Positions 30,595-43,061 are shown, counted from the first letter of the stretch. The stretch: DNA of 64,000 bases from Zea mays (GCF_902167145.1 NC_050097.1:138285982-138349981), one strand, 5' to 3'. Numbers and translations: made by a program. The notes: a model not told the origin generated them from the sequence alone.

Positions 30595-31597
30595 ATGGCA
30601 GCCATTCCTTCGCACTTCCCTCATGCGTCGCGTCCTTCCACCTTCCGAGCCCCCGGATGGGGAGCGCCCGCGTCGCTTTCGTCTTGCTGTCGTTGGAGGA
30701 ACACAACTTCGTGGAAGTTGGTACCTTTCAGTCATCGCTCGGCTTCAAGGATTTTCATCAGGCAGCCCGGCTACATCCCCTTGCCGATGGTCACCCAAGA
30801 CGGTGACCACCAGTTTAATGGTGGGGAGAAGCAAGCCGGGCTGCGGCCTCGGCCCTGCCCTCAGCTTCAAGGATCTTCATCATCCTTGCTGGGGCGGAGG
30901 GCAAGGTGAGCCAGGGCCTGCCTTCGCATGGGCCGGCGTCCCGCTTCCTCCAGCTTCTGGGGGTGGAAACCATCCTCCAGCTCTGCGGAGGAGGCGCCCT
31001 CCAACCATGCCGGGGAAGGCGAACTGTTGCTGCCCAGCCAGGGTGCAACATTCCGTCCTTTGTCCAGGCGACGGTGGCCAGCCGCACCGGGGGGTCTCCC
31101 AACACGTCGTACGCCGTGAGGGTGGCACTCGTGTTCTGGGACGGTCCCATTCTCGTTTTCGTGACGAGGACGGGAGTGAGGACCTGTCGGTGCGCTTTGG
31201 GGCGGCCGGCGCCCGCTGGTGCGGTGTTGGTGGGCAGGTGGACGCCGCCGTCGGTGCTGAGGTGGTGGCAGCTCGAGAAAGCTTCTCCACCGACGAGACC
31301 GTCAGCACCACTCGCGGACCGACCTCCAGCTCTTTGGCTTTAATATCTGGTTCTCGCCCCCCTCGAGGGGACGCGAACGAGAGCCTTATGGCGGCAGCGT
31401 CCGTCCTGGGACCATCGCTGCTGCTGCAGAGGTCGCTGGCGGGTCGCCCGGAGTTCGTCATCCCGCAGGCTCTCCGATGTGGAGGTTGTTCATACCCGCG
31501 GGAGTGGAACCGGAGTTCCGTTTGTAATGGCACCTTGAGTGCCGGTGTCTATTCATTATGGCTGTTGGGGCCTGAACATCAATGTATTTTGGCGTAA
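30595..31597 (+). CDS. Possible antisense ORF in Huck-like 3' region
   Basis: Two long overlapping frames on the + strand run opposite to gag-pol: 30595-30909 (from an ATG just after the TATA-like box) and 30623-31597 (324 codons). GC content is high, which by itself favours long open frames, and the protein is Pro/Arg/Gly/Ser-rich with no motif that I recognise. The position between integrase and 3' LTR is the same as that of the antisense gene in the Gypsy composite (11750-14676), but no sequence similarity to it was seen. It may be a real antisense gene or a compositional artefact. Confidence 0.25.
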
Positions 31598-32845
31598 AGC
31601 CGTGTTTTTTCCTTATTTCGAGCACTAGGACTCGCCTGTCGGCTAGCCGAACCGCTTAACCAAGTGTGAGTTGCCCTGTGCGGAAGGTGACAAGTGAGGT
31701 ATCCGTATCCCGGAGGCGTAGGAGTCCCTCAGCTCGGTCAGCCTTGCCGCCCGAGGCTTCTCTTGCTCAGTCAAAGGAACCCTCGGCCGCTCTACGATGA
31801 GCCGGAGCCGGAGGCAGCGGTATCAGCATGGACAGAGGCGGAGTTTGGCTCAAAAAAAGGCTTCGTTGGCCGGAGCCTGGCCGGGCCGTCCACTGGCGGG
31901 ACCAACGCCGGAGTCGGGTTGCCAAGGCCATGAGCCGGGCTGATGTCCTCGGGGGACAGCTGGTTGAGGCTACGGAGCGGCCGGTCGAGCCGTCTGCTCG
32001 GGCCGGGTTCCTAGAGAAGACCCCGGCAACGATGGCCCAGACGTGGTGCTGACATCTTTCTTCGAGGTGGAGATCCTCCGATCGTGTCGCCGTCCGGGGC
32101 TGGGTCGGACTCTGTCGAAGGTGGAGTTGACGCCGAGGGTGCTGCTGCTCCCCCTATTGATGTCTGAACCTGCAGGAATAGTTTATCTGTAGTGTGCGTA
32201 TGTTTTTTGCGGCCACCGAGGCCCAAACATACCGTCGTCGTGTTGTAAAGCTGCGTTTCTTTTCCCTTCGTTTCGATTATCAGGACTTGTTTATCGGTAA
32301 CAGAATTGTTTATCCGAGCGAGAGTTACTTTTCACGGAAGGTGACGAGTGAGGTATCCGTATCCCGGAGGCGTAGGAGTCCCTCGGCTCGGTCGGCCTTG
32401 CCGCTTACGTGTACTCTTACTCGTCCGTTGGATTCTGTTATCAATATAGTCGAGAAGGCACGAAAAATCGTTTCGCCAGAAAAGCTTTCGAGCTTTAAGA
32501 CTTGTTCGGCCAGCGGAATCACTTATCCGAGCGTGAGTTACTTATCGCAGAAGGTGATGAGTGAGGTATCCGTATCCCGGAGGCGTAGGAGTCCCTCGGC
32601 TCGGTCGGCCTTGCCGCTTACGTGTACTCCATCGTTTTCAGGATCCCACTATCGAAGTAGTCGAAAAGCACGAAAGATGTTCTGGCAGAAAGACTTTTTC
32701 CGAGGAAAATTTTGACGCAGAGGGGGTTCCCCCCTTCTATCCCCCGAGGGAGGGTCGGGCTTTGCCGAGGCAAGGCTGACCCTTCCTTGATGGTTAGACT
32801 TTATTTGTGTATGTAAACGAGGTGTATGAACGACTTGAAAACATC
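31598..32845. repeat. Huck-like 3' non-coding region, part 2, with dispersed direct repeats
   Basis: A block of about 75 bp (GTGAGGTATCCGTATCCCGG, then AGGCGTAGGAGTCCCTC, then CGGTC and CCTTGCCGC) occurs three times, at about 31690, 32345 and 32563, each preceded by a GTTACTT-like or GGAAGGTGA segment. The last two repeats also share the sequence after the block. No gene was recognised. Confidence 0.7.
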
Positions 32846-34014
32846 TTAAGGGTAGAAGTGACGTAGCTGTCGGATGTTCCAAGCGTTGCTGTAGACCTCG
32901 CCTTGACTGTTGGCCAGCTTGTATGTTCTGGGCTTCAAAATCTTGGCGATGATGAACGACCCTTCCCAGGGAGGTGTGAGCTTGTGGCGCCCTCGGGCGT
33001 CTTGTCGTAGCCGAAGCACCAAGTCCCCCACCTGGAGGTCTTGGGACCGAACCCCTCGGGCGTGGTAGCGTCGCAGGGACTACTGGTACCTTGCTGAGTG
33101 TAGTAAGGCCATGTCCCAAGCCTCCTCCAGCTGGTCTAGTGAGTCTTCTCGGTTGGTCCGATTGCTTCGGTCGTCGTACGCCCTCGTCCTCGGGGATCTG
33201 TATTCTAAGTCTGTGGGCAAGATAGCCTCGGCCCCATAGACCAGAAAAAACGGCGTGAAACCCGTGGCTCGGCTTGGTGTCGTTCTCAGACTCCAGACCA
33301 TCGAGGGGAGTTCCTTCATCCATCGTCTGCCGAATTTGTTGAGGTCGTTGTAGATCCGTGGCTTGAGTCCTTGCAGAATCATGCCGTTGGCACGCTCTAC
33401 CTGCCCATTCGTCATGGGGTGAGCTACGGCGGCCCAGTCCACCCAGATGTGGTGGTCCTCGCAGAAGTCCAGGAACTTTCTACTAGTGAACTGGGTGCCG
33501 TTGTCGGTGATGATGGAGCTCGGGACCCCGAATCGATGGATGATGTTGGTGAAGAATGCCACCGCCTGTTCGGACCTGATGTTGTTTAGGGGTCTGACCT
33601 CGATCCACTTGGAGAATTTGTCGATGGCGACCAGCAGGTGCGTGTAGCCCCCGGGTGCCTTCTGCAAGGGACCGACGAGGTCCAGACCCCACACAGCAAA
33701 CGGCCAGGTGATGGGTATTGTTTGTAGAGCCTGAGCAGGCAGGTGGGTCTGCTTTGCATAGAATTGACACCCTTGGCAGGTGCGTACAATCCTAGTGGCG
33801 TCGGCCACCGCGGTTGGCCAGTAGAAACACTGTCGAAAGGCGTTTCCAACAAGGGCTCGAGGCGCTGATGACCGCAAGCCCCCGAGTGTATTTCTTGCAG
33901 TAGTTCCTGACCTTCGGCGATGGATATGCATCGCTGGAGGATGCCTGAGGGGCTGCGGTGGTAGAGCTCCTTTCTGTCACCCAGCAAGACGAACGACTTG
34001 GCGCGTCGCGCCAG
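32846..34014 (-). pseudogene. Huck-like integrase
   Basis: Zinc-binding and core motifs are visible: TCQGCQFYAKQTHLPAQ, WGLDLVGPL (first catalytic Asp), IITDNGTQF (second Asp) and NGQVERANG (Glu), then LVYGAEAILPTDL. A C-terminal piece at 32846-33031 has GDLVLRLRQDARGRHKL...WEGSFII. The N-terminal HH part (GQELLQEIHSGACGH) is in another frame at about 33870-33930, so a frameshift lies near 33850, and a stop follows at 33080 before the C-terminal piece. The catalytic residues of the core (33080-33850) are intact. Confidence 0.88.
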
Positions 34015-34992
34015 TCACCGAGCTTCGGTTCTATCAAGGAGTAGCTCTCCTTGGTGGAGATATTGCAGGTACGGGGTCTGCCAGTTTCGATTAGGCGTGA
34101 CCCCATTCCACTCTCCCTTGACGCGCAGTGCCTCACCCTCGGGGGCCGAGGGTGCCTCGGGCTGAGCCGAGACCTTCTCGGGCTCGGGCGTGTCGTCGGT
34201 CTTGACTGAGGGTTGATGTAGGTCTCGGGAGAAGACGTCTGGAGGAACCGTTGTCCGCCCCGAGGCTATCTTAGCCAGCTCGTCCACAGTATCGTTGTAT
34301 CGTCGGGTGATGTGGTTGAGCTCGAGCCCGTAGAACTTGTCCTCTAGGCGCCGAACCTCATCGTAGTAGGCTTCCATCTTCGGGTCGCAGCAGTGGGAGT
34401 TCTTCATGACTTGGTCGATGACAAGCTGCGAGTCGCCACGAGCGTCGAGGCGCCGGACCCCTAGCTCGATGGCGATGCGCAACCCATTAAGCAGAGCCTC
34501 GTACTCGGCCACGTTGTTGGACGCCGGGAAATGGAGGCGCAACATGTAGCGAAGGTGCTTCCCGAGGGGTGAGATGAAGAGCAGGCCCGCGCCCGCTCCT
34601 ATTTTCATCAACGACCCGTCGAAAAACATGGTCCAGAGTTCCGGTTGGATCGGAGCTGCTGGAAGCTGGGTATCGACCCATTCAGCCACAAAGTCTGCCA
34701 GGACTTGGGACTTGATGGCCTTCCGAGGGGCGAACGAGATTGTCTCGCCCATGACCTCCATTGCCCACTTCGCAATCCTACCCGAGGCCTCTTGGCATTG
34801 GATGATCTCCCCCAAGGGGAAGGATGACACCACAGTCACCAGATGAGACTCGAAGTAGTGTCGCAACTTTCGCCGCGTCAGAATTACCGTGTACAGTAGC
34901 TTCTGGATTTGCGGGTAGCGGATTTTGGTCTCGGACAGTACTTCACTGATGAAGTAGACCGGCCTCTGGACGGGCAATGCGTGCCCCTCTTC
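34015..34992 (-). pseudogene. Huck-like RNase H domain
   Basis: Two RNase H-like parts follow RT. The first (RPVYFISEVLSETKIRYP, KLLYTVILTRRKLRHYF) is the usual Gypsy RNase H; the second (WTMFFDGSLMKIGAGAGLLF, NNVAEYEALLNGLRIA, RGDSQLVIDQV) is the second, archaeal-like RNase H found in some plant Gypsy elements, with its Asp, Glu and Asp present. A TGA at about 34990, apparently from CGA, separates it from RT; that change fits deamination of a methylated C on the opposite strand. A stop at 34015 ends the frame. Confidence 0.85.
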
Positions 34993-36063
34993 TCATCTCT
35001 CGACCACGATCGCGGCGCTGACCACCTGAGTGGTAGCGGTGACGTAGATCAAGAGGGCTTCTCCGGCAGCGGGGGGCACCAAGATGGGCGCGCTTGTGAG
35101 GAGTGCCTTTAGGTTCCCGAGGGCTTCCTCGGCCTCGGGGGTCCAAGTGAAGCGCTCGGTCTTCCTTAAGAGGCGGTACAGAGGTAAGCCTCTTTCGCCG
35201 AGGCGCGAGATGAAACGGCTCAGAGCCGCAAGACATCCCATGACCCTCTGTACTCCTTTCAAGTCCTTGATGGGGCCCATGTTGGTGATGGCCGCGATTT
35301 TCTCTGGGTTGGCCTCGATGCCCCGCTCGGAGACGATGAACCCCAGGAGCATGCCTCGGGGGACTCCGAAGACACACTTCTCGGGATTGAGTTTTACGCC
35401 TTTCGCCTTGAGACACTTGAATGTCGTTTCGAGGTCGTAGAGGAGGTCGGAGGCTTTCCTCGTCTTGACTACGATGTCATCGATGTAAGCCTCGACCGTT
35501 CGACCAATGTGCTCTCCGAACACGTGGTTCATGCACCTTTGGTATGTCGCACCCGCATTCCTCAAACTGAATGGCATAGTAACGTAGCAGTACATGCCAA
35601 AGGGTGTGATGAAAGAAGTCGCGAGCTGGTCGGACTCTTTCATCTTTATTTGGTGATACCCTGAGTAGGCATCGAGGAACGACAGGGTTTCGCACCCAGC
35701 AGTGGAATCCACGATTTGATCGATGCGAGGCAGAGGGTAGGGAACTTTCGGACATGCTCTGTTTAGACCAGTATAGTCTACACACATCCGCCATTTCCCT
35801 CCTTTCTTTCTCACAAGCACAGGGTTGGCAAGCCATTCGGGATGGAATACCTCTTTGATGAACCCTGCAGCCATCAGCTTGTGGATCTCCTCGCCTATGG
35901 CTCTGCGCTTTTCTTCGTTGAATCGGCGCAGAGGCTGCTTCACGGGTCGGACTCTAGCTCGGATATCTAGCGAGTTCTCGGTGACATCCCTCGGTATGCC
36001 AGGCATGTCCGAGGGACTCCACGCGAAAACCTTGGCGTTTGCGCGGAGAAAGTCGACGAGCAC
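34993..36063 (-). pseudogene. Huck-like reverse transcriptase
   Basis: A 356-codon frame with all RT motifs: NPVLVRKKGGKWRMCVDYTGLN, PLPRIDQIVDS, LSFLDAYSGYHQIKM, MPFSLRNAGATYQRCMN and YIDDIVVKTR, then GVQRVMGCLAALSRFISRLGE and RFTWTPEAEEAL leading into RNase H. The catalytic aspartates (LDAY and YIDD) are intact. It is bounded by single stops on either side (36064-36069 region and about 34990), so the domain is well preserved but cannot be made as part of the polyprotein. Confidence 0.9.
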
Positions 36064-36069
36064 TGCTTC

Positions 36070-37035
36070 CTATTTGGGGTCGAGCTTGGAGCCGATCTGG
36101 ACTTGCTTGGAGGTGTCGTTGCTGGGGTCGAGAGGGACGGACTTAACCGCCTCTGCTGGCTCGAAGTTGCTGGCGTGGCGCTTCGCATCTGGCGCCTCCT
36201 TGGAAAGGCTCTCCAGGTCGGCGATGAGGGCCTCGGATTCGGCGAGGACCTCGGCGTACTCCACGCACTCCACGTCGCATTCGTACGCGTGTTGGTACGT
36301 GGAGCCGACGGTGATGACCCCGTTGGGGCCCGGCATCTTGAGCTTGAGGTAGGTGTAGTTGGGGACGGCCATGAACTTGGCGTAGCATGGTCTCCCCAGC
36401 ATTGCGTGGTAGGTTCCTCGGAACCCGACCACCTTGAATGTGAGGGTTTCCTTTCGGAAGTTGGAGGGAGTCCCGAAGCAGACGGGCAGATCGAGTTGCC
36501 CAAGGGGTTGGACGCGCTTCCCGGGGATGATCCCGTGAAAGGGCGCCGCGCTGGCCCGGATCGAGGACAGATCGATCTGCAGGAGCCCGAGGGTCTTGGC
36601 GTAGATGATGTTGAGGCTGCTGCCTCCGTCCATGAGGACCTTGGTAAGCCTGATGTTGCCGATGACGGGATCGACAACGAGCGGGTACTTCCCCGGGCTC
36701 GGCACGCGGTCGGGGTGGTCGCCCTGGTCGAAGGTGATGGGCTTGTCGGACCAGTCTAGGTAGACTGGCGCTGCCACCTTCACCGAGCAGACCTCCCGGC
36801 GCTCTTGCTTGCGGTGCCGAACCGAGGCGTTCGCCACTTGCCCACCGTAGATCATAAAGCAATCATGGACCTCGGGGAACTCCTCTGCCTTGTGATCTTC
36901 CCTCTTGTCGTTGTCGGTGGCTCTGCCTCCTTCCGCCGGTGGCCCGGCCTTGTGGAAGTAGCGTCGAAGCATGACGCACTCCTCAAGGGTGTGCTTGACG
37001 GGACCCTGATGATAGGGGCACGACTCCTTAAGCAT
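36070..37035 (-). pseudogene. Huck-like aspartic protease region
   Basis: Continues gag in the same frame: SCPYHQGPVKHTLEECVMLRR is the end of Gag, and the retropepsin-type segment has TKVLMDGGSSLNIIYAKTL (DGG in place of the commoner DSG/DTG) and FHGIIPGKRVQPLGQ. The protease would process the Gag-Pol precursor. It ends at a single stop (36070) that separates it from RT. Confidence 0.85.
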
Positions 37036-39316
37036 CTTGTCGAACAGGTTGGCACCCCTAGGAGGCTTCCGAGGGTTCCTGTGCTCGGCGGTGGCGACAA
37101 GATCTGCGTCGGCGGCGTCGCGTTTCGCTTGCGACTTCTTCTTGCCCTTCTTCTTGGTGCCGCGCTGAGCGGATGCCTCGGGGACCTCTTCCGGCTGGCG
37201 CCCCTGGGGCTACTTGTCCTTCCGGAAGATGGCCTCGACCGCCTCCTGACCAGAGGCAAACTTGGTGGCGATGTCCATCAGCTCGCTCGCCCTGGTGGGG
37301 GTTTTGCGACCCAGCTTGCTCACCAGGTCGCGGCAAGTGGTGCCGGCGAGGAACGCGCCGATGACATCTGAGTCGGTGACGTTGGGCAGCTCGGTGCGCT
37401 GCTTCGAAAATCGCCGGATGTAGTCCCGGAGGGATTCTCCCGGCTACTGGCGGCAGCTTCGGAGATCCCAAGAGTTCCCAGGGCGCACGTATGTGCCCTG
37501 GAAGTTGCCGGCGAAAGCTTTGACCAGGTCGTCCCAGTTGGAGATCTGCGTAGGAGGCAGATGCTCCAGCCAGGCTCAGGCGGCGTCGGAGAGGAACAGG
37601 GGGAGGTTGCGGATGATGAGGTTGTCATCGTCCATTCCACCCAGCTGGCAGGCCAGCCGGTAGTCCGCGAGCCACAGTTCCGGCCTTGTCTCCCCCGAGT
37701 ACTTGGTGATGGTAGTCGGGGTTCGGAACCGGGTCGGGAACGGCGCCCTTCGTATGGCCCGGCTGAAAGCTTGCGGACCGGGTGGTTCGGGCAAGGGGCT
37801 CCAATCCTCCCCGCTGTCATAGCATCCCCCACGCCTAGGGTGGTAGCCTCGGCGCACCTTCTCGTCGAGGTGGGCTCGACGGTCACGGCGGTGGTGCTCG
37901 TTGCCGAGGCGTCCCGGGGCCGAAGGCGTTGTGTCTCGCGTGCGCCCGGTGTGGACCGAGGCTTCCCACATGAATCGGGAAGCCACGGCACGATGCTCCG
38001 GGGGATACCCTTGCCTTAGGGAGGCAGAGCTTTCGGCCCGTCGGACCGTGGCATCCTCCAGGAGATTCTTGAGTTCTCCCTGGATATGCCGCCCTTGGTG
38101 GTGGATGGTTCCGACATCGCTCGGAGTAGTATTGCTGCTGCAGCTAGGTTCTAGCCGACCCCACCAGAAGCCGGGGGCAGCCTTGCCCTGGTATTGTCGG
38201 CGATGCGGTGCTGGACGTCCTGGGCCAGATGACGCACTTCTCCGGCCGGTGTTCGGCTTGCCCACTCCTGCCCGATATTTTGCCGAAGCTGCACAAGTTG
38301 TCCTTCTTCCTCGTCGAGTCTGGCCTGTACCTCGCGGATTTGCTCGAGCTGTGCGTCCTGACCCCCCGTAGGGACTGGGACCACAGCTAGTTCCCGAAGG
38401 ATGTCAACGCGAGGCGCAGGCCTAGGGGGGTCGCTGTCCTCCGGCATACCAAGGTGGTTGCCTTCGTCGAGACCCCCTAGATCGACGTGGAAACATTCGC
38501 GACTTGGGCCACAGTCCTTGTCGCCGAGGCTGTGGCTGCTATCGGAGCAATCGGAGAGGCAGTAGTCACATGCGGCCATGAAGTCCCGCATGGCACTGGG
38601 GTTATCGAGCCCGGAGAAATCCCAACCAGAGTCGGGCTCGTCATCTTCCTCAGACCCGGGGGCCCGTAGGTCGAGACGGCCGTCAGTCGGTCCCAGGTTG
38701 ACCGCATATGATACCCCGGAAGGTTCGGATATGCCTTTATGAAAGCGTCCACCGAAGCGGGGTCGCTTGGTGGGTCGAAGCTGAATCTAAAAGGCACAGG
38801 ATGGGAAACGGACGATACCTCTTGATTGACGGATGGTGACGAAGTCGCGTCGGGGACGGACTGCACTGTTATCTCGGGTACGAGACTAACGCCCAGCAAG
38901 TCCTTCGCGAGCGTGCTGGCGTCGTCCGTCTGCTTGGGGTTGGCGTGTTGCGGGGAAACGACGCTCGTCTTCGTCTCAGACGCGAGGTCAACGCCCGACG
39001 TGTCCCCCGTTGGGGCGCCGACGTCGTCGACTCGCTCGACAGCCGACGAGGTGCCACCTCCTGCTTGGCCATGCCTGCCCCGCCTCCTCCTCTGTCGGCG
39101 GGGAAGGTGACGGGACAGACCCGGATGTTGCTCTTCCGTCACGCGGCGAAGATGTCGTCGATTCCGCCGCCGGCGGGCGGGCTGATGGCCGCCATTGTCG
39201 TTGTCGCGCGGTGGAGGAAGGAGTATCATGTCGTAGCTGTCGTCGAGGGACATGAACTCAAGACTCCCGAAACGGAGCACCGTCCAGGGTTGGAGAGGTT
39301 GTTGGGGACTACCCAT
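37036..39316 (-). pseudogene. Huck-like gag
   Basis: The natural start is probably the ATG at about 39316 (MGSPQQPLQPW). Frames in order: 38477-39316 (to AYPNLPGYHMRSTWDRLTA), 38151-38591 (MRDFMAACDYCLSDCSDS and a Gln/Glu-rich coiled coil), 37576-38265 (FPTRFRTPTTITKYSGETRP, LADYRLACQLGGMDDDNLI, Gag core) and then 37036-37575 with stops near 37576, 37445 and 37212 (core motifs continue: GAFLAGTTCRDLVSKL). At least two frameshifts (near 38650 and 38200) and three stops break it. Gag would form the particle shell. Confidence 0.82.
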
Positions 39317-39360
39317 CTGGAGCTTGATGGGAAGTCGTTCGTCAACACGCAGTAGGCCCC

Positions 39361-39375
39361 TACCTGGCGCGCCAA
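39361..39375 (-). other. Primer-binding site of Huck-like element
   Basis: TTGGCGCGCCAGGTA on the - strand, one base after the 5' LTR. The tRNA was not determined. Confidence 0.7.
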
Positions 39376-39376
39376 C

Positions 39377-39560
39377 TGTCGGCGTTTCGACCCCGGGGGG
39401 TCCCTGGACCGACGAGTAAATTGTCGCTGCGTGTCCCAGCCCAGATGGGTCGGCGCGAGACGGAACACAAGGGGGAAAACAGTAAGGGGAAACCACGACC
39501 TCGTGTTGTCCTGCGCCTAGGGCGGATGCGCTTGCAGTAGGGGGTTACAAGCGTTCGCGC

Positions 39561-39611
<51 letters not shown>

Positions 39612-40903
39612 TTGTGCGCCAGCCCGTTCTCCCGCGCGGCCACCTTCTCGTACGAGAGCCCTGGACCTTCCTTTTATAGATGTAAGGAGAGGGCCCAGGT
39701 GTACAATGGGGGTGTAGCAATGTGCTAACGTGTCTAGCGAAGGGGAGCCAGAGCCCTATGTACATGCCGTCGTGGCTGTCGGAGAGGTTTTGGCGCCCTA
39801 TTCATGTGATGTCGTGGCCATCGGAGGAGTGCTTGAGCCCTGTGGAAGTACAGCTGTCGGGGCTGTTGGATCCTTGCTGACGTCTCCTTGCTTTCGTAAG
39901 GGGCTGAGAGCCGCCGTCGTCATGGAGCACGCGGGGTGCCATCATTACTTGTTTACCGGGGCGAGCCAGATGGGACGCCAGTCTTGTTCCCCGTAGCCTG
40001 AGCTAGCTAGGGGTAGGGTAATGATGGCCCCCCCTGTGACGTGGTCGGTCCGAGCCCGAGGTCGGGCGAGGCGGAGGCTCCTCCGAGGTCGAGGCTGAGT
40101 CCGGGCCTGGGGGTCGGGCGAGGCGGAGACCGTCGTCCGAGGTCGAGGTAGAGTCCGAGCCTCGGGGGTCGGGCGAGGCGGAGATCGTCATCCAAGGTCG
40201 AGGTTGAGTCCGAGCCTAGGGGTCGGGCGAGGCGGAGACCGTCGTCCGAGGTCGAGGTAGAGTTCGAGCCCAGGGGTCGGGCGAGGCGGAGACCGTCGTC
40301 CGAGGTCGAGGTAGAGTCCGAGCCCCGGGGGTCGGGCGAGGCGGAGACTGTCTTCCGAGGTCGAGTCCGAGCCCTGGGGTCGGGCGAGGCGGAGCTTTCC
40401 ATGGCGCCTGAGGCCGGTCTTGGCGGCTGTCAGCCTCACCCTGACGGGTGGCAGAGCAGTCGGAGCAGCACAGGTGGCGCTGTTTTCCTGTCAGGTCGGT
40501 CAGTGGAGCGGCGAAGTGACTGCGGTCACTTCGGCTCTGTCGACTGAAGAGCGCGCATCAGGATAAGGTGTCAGGCGATCCTCGCATTGAATGCTCCTGC
40601 GATACGGTCGGTTGGCGTAGCGATCCGGCCAAGGTTGCTTCTCCGCGAAGCCTGCCCAAGCTGGGCCTCGAGCGAGTCGAAGGTGCGTCCGTTGCTTGAG
40701 GAGACCCTCGGGCGAGGCATGAATCTACCTTGGTCTACTGTTCCTGCCCGAGGCTGGGCTCGGGCGAGACGAGATCGTGTCCCTTGAGTGGACGCAGCCT
40801 TGACCGGAATCGCGCCCATCAGGCCTTTGCAGATTTGTGCTTATGGGGGTTACCAGCTGAGATTTAGGAGTCTTGGGGGTACCCCTAATTATGGTCCCCG
40901 ACA
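39377..40903 (-). repeat. Huck-like 5' LTR
   Basis: A 1527-bp LTR, TGTCGGGGACC...GAAACGCCGACA on the - strand. It has the same GC-rich 54-bp minisatellite as the 3' LTR (about 40050-40400) and a longer GA run, about 48 bp at 39562-39609. Overall near identity with the 3' LTR implies a recent insertion. Confidence 0.93.
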
Positions 40904-40908
40904 CTATG

Positions 40909-43061
40909 TGTCGCTACGAGATCGTGGGATCGAGAACCGCTAAATTCGGAGTTACTGTTATGAAGTTATGGTTTTCTTAAGATCCACATGGTTAAGTATA
41001 GAATAGACTAAGTGCAATATTTTAACCTATATTTCATGACAAAACAAAATTACCAGATGATAATAAATATTATTGTAAGACTAATGCAACTAGAATGGAT
41101 CAAAACAGAGTTACAGTTATTGAATTATGAATTTCTGAAGATTTAATAGTGGTGTATAAAAGAAATTAAGCACATAATTTTATCCTTAAGTTTCATAGCA
41201 AAATAAAGTTATAAGGAGATAAACAATATTAATATGAATTTATAGCAACTGGAATGGATCAAAAAGGAGTTCAAATGAGTTTAATATGGATTAAACAAGT
41301 TTATGGAATTGTTTTTGTACTAAGAATCATTTTTAAATGTTATTTCTCTATTTACTAACAGCCCATGTACTGCGAACACAATATCCAGAAAGGTCAGGGT
41401 CTAAACTGCGAAATACAGGACCTATATGCAATTACTTTTGAACTAGCGTGGATGGCGGGTTGAATAATAGAAACCAGAGGGTCTATTTATTAATTTGCGC
41501 ATGGCTGAAGGGGTACGAGGCACTGTGATCCGTCCGATTCAAAACCAGTGGCCCAGATTAGAAGTTGTCTAAATCGAACCGGTATTCAATCCGGGCCGCC
41601 CGATCAGGGATCAACGGTTAACATTTAACAAATGGGCCCATCTATTGTACTCCGTCCGATCGAGGCTCGATGGTCAGGATCGGACGGGCGAAGAGCTAAA
41701 GCACGATCGGATCCTGGTCACTGGATCCGCGATCAACCGCAGTCGCCCTCTACATCGCACTATCCCCAAAAGGCGGCGCTATACAGGGCCACGGCGGAGG
41801 CCATCGCCGGCCGTTCCCAATCCACGATCCCGAGCGTCGTGCTTCAATCCAAAGGGCGATACATGGAAAAGGGACGCCAGCTAACCATATGAGAAACTTC
41901 TCACCTCGACTCTGGCAGCAACGGGACTTGGCGACGTGGAGGAGCAGCGCGACGGATCTCAAGAAGCACGGTGAGGAATTGCGGCTGTTCAGAGCATGAA
42001 TCCACCCAAGCGAGGTTACGACGGTATTCCTAGAGGCATGATGAGGCCCATGGGTCCAATTCCGAAGACCCGCCCTTGCCATTAGCTCAAATCACCCACA
42101 GCAGCATCACACGTTTTCTCTCTCGTGACGGTGACCATCTACATGGTGGAGTTACCCAGCGGTGCCAATCGTTCCATGGTGCAGAGGTGGGGAAGAAGGC
42201 GCTCGCGTCACAATTTTATAGCTTCAGCGGAGGTCGGTTCACGGTGGTTGTAACGGAACCCGGCGACTCTGCGCGGAAACAATGGCGGCGACAAAGTCTC
42301 ACATGGTTCGTGACAAAGGATGAGAGGAGGGATGTGGCACAGTTTTATAACCTGGGAGAAAGGGAGCCGAGCCCGGGCAGGTAGCATTCCACGAATTTCG
42401 GCTTCGGTTTCGGTAGGCGTATGCGCGAGCTCGGAATCCCCGGGCAGCACCACGGTTCTGTTGCGCCGACGCGGGGAAAGAGATGAAGATGGCACTGACC
42501 GATGGGTCCCGCGTGGAAGTGACTAGGAGTTGCATGAGGTGGGCTGGCGGGTGAAGGCACGAGCTGGGCTGCAGAGGAGCCGGCCCAGACAGTCCCCCAT
42601 TTCCCTTTTGTTTTTTTATTTTCCTGCTTTAGATTTCCATTTTATTCTCCTATTTTAAATTTTCAAGTTTAGTTAAGGTTCATATTTCAATTTTAGTACA
42701 AATGCACAAGCACAAAACTCCAAGCACGAGTGCAAAGTTTTTTTATTTACTTATTTTTTATATATTCATTACATTATTATTTTAAACAACTACTTCCAAG
42801 TGCATATTTTATACCCACCGAATATATGTTGAAATAATTTCTATTGCACAAATTCATGAGTTATTTCAGATAATATCTCTAAATCTTTTATCCAGAGAGA
42901 ATAACTTAATTTATATGGGATCCTTAAATCCTTTATTGTTAGCTATATCTATTTAAGAAGATGTGACTTAAAAGGTGAGATAATTTGTATAAAAAATGTC
43001 ATGGGTTCAATTCTTCGTTTTATTCTATCAGAAACCCATAATAATATTTTTGGGTGTTACA
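40909..43061 (-). repeat. Long Gypsy 3' LTR, right segment
   Basis: Resumes the 3' LTR after the Huck-like insertion and aligns with 45995-48199. It ends GGTGTTACA at 43061, next to the purine tract. It lacks the 60-bp tandem duplication found in the 5' LTR. Confidence 0.9.

Larger units (their letters stand above)
27225..40903 (-). mobile_element. Huck-like Gypsy retrotransposon
   Basis: A complete 13.7-kb element on the - strand: 5' LTR 40903-39377, primer site, gag, protease, RT, RNase H, integrase, a long non-coding 3' region, purine tract and 3' LTR 28740-27225. The target duplication CTATG is at 27220-27224 and 40904-40908. The LTR start TGTCGGGGACCATAATTAGG and the CTCGGGC-rich sequence are typical of maize Huck. 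RT precedes integrase, as in Gypsy. Several stops and frameshifts inactivate the polyprotein. Confidence 0.92.

Noticed and set aside
30210..30706. Overlapping frames around 30.2-30.7 kb as genes
   Set aside because: GC-driven open frames on both strands without motifs.
35967..36862. Long Arg/Ser/Pro-rich frames opposite or overlapping the Huck protease
   Set aside because: Shadows of a GC-rich pol gene in other frames.
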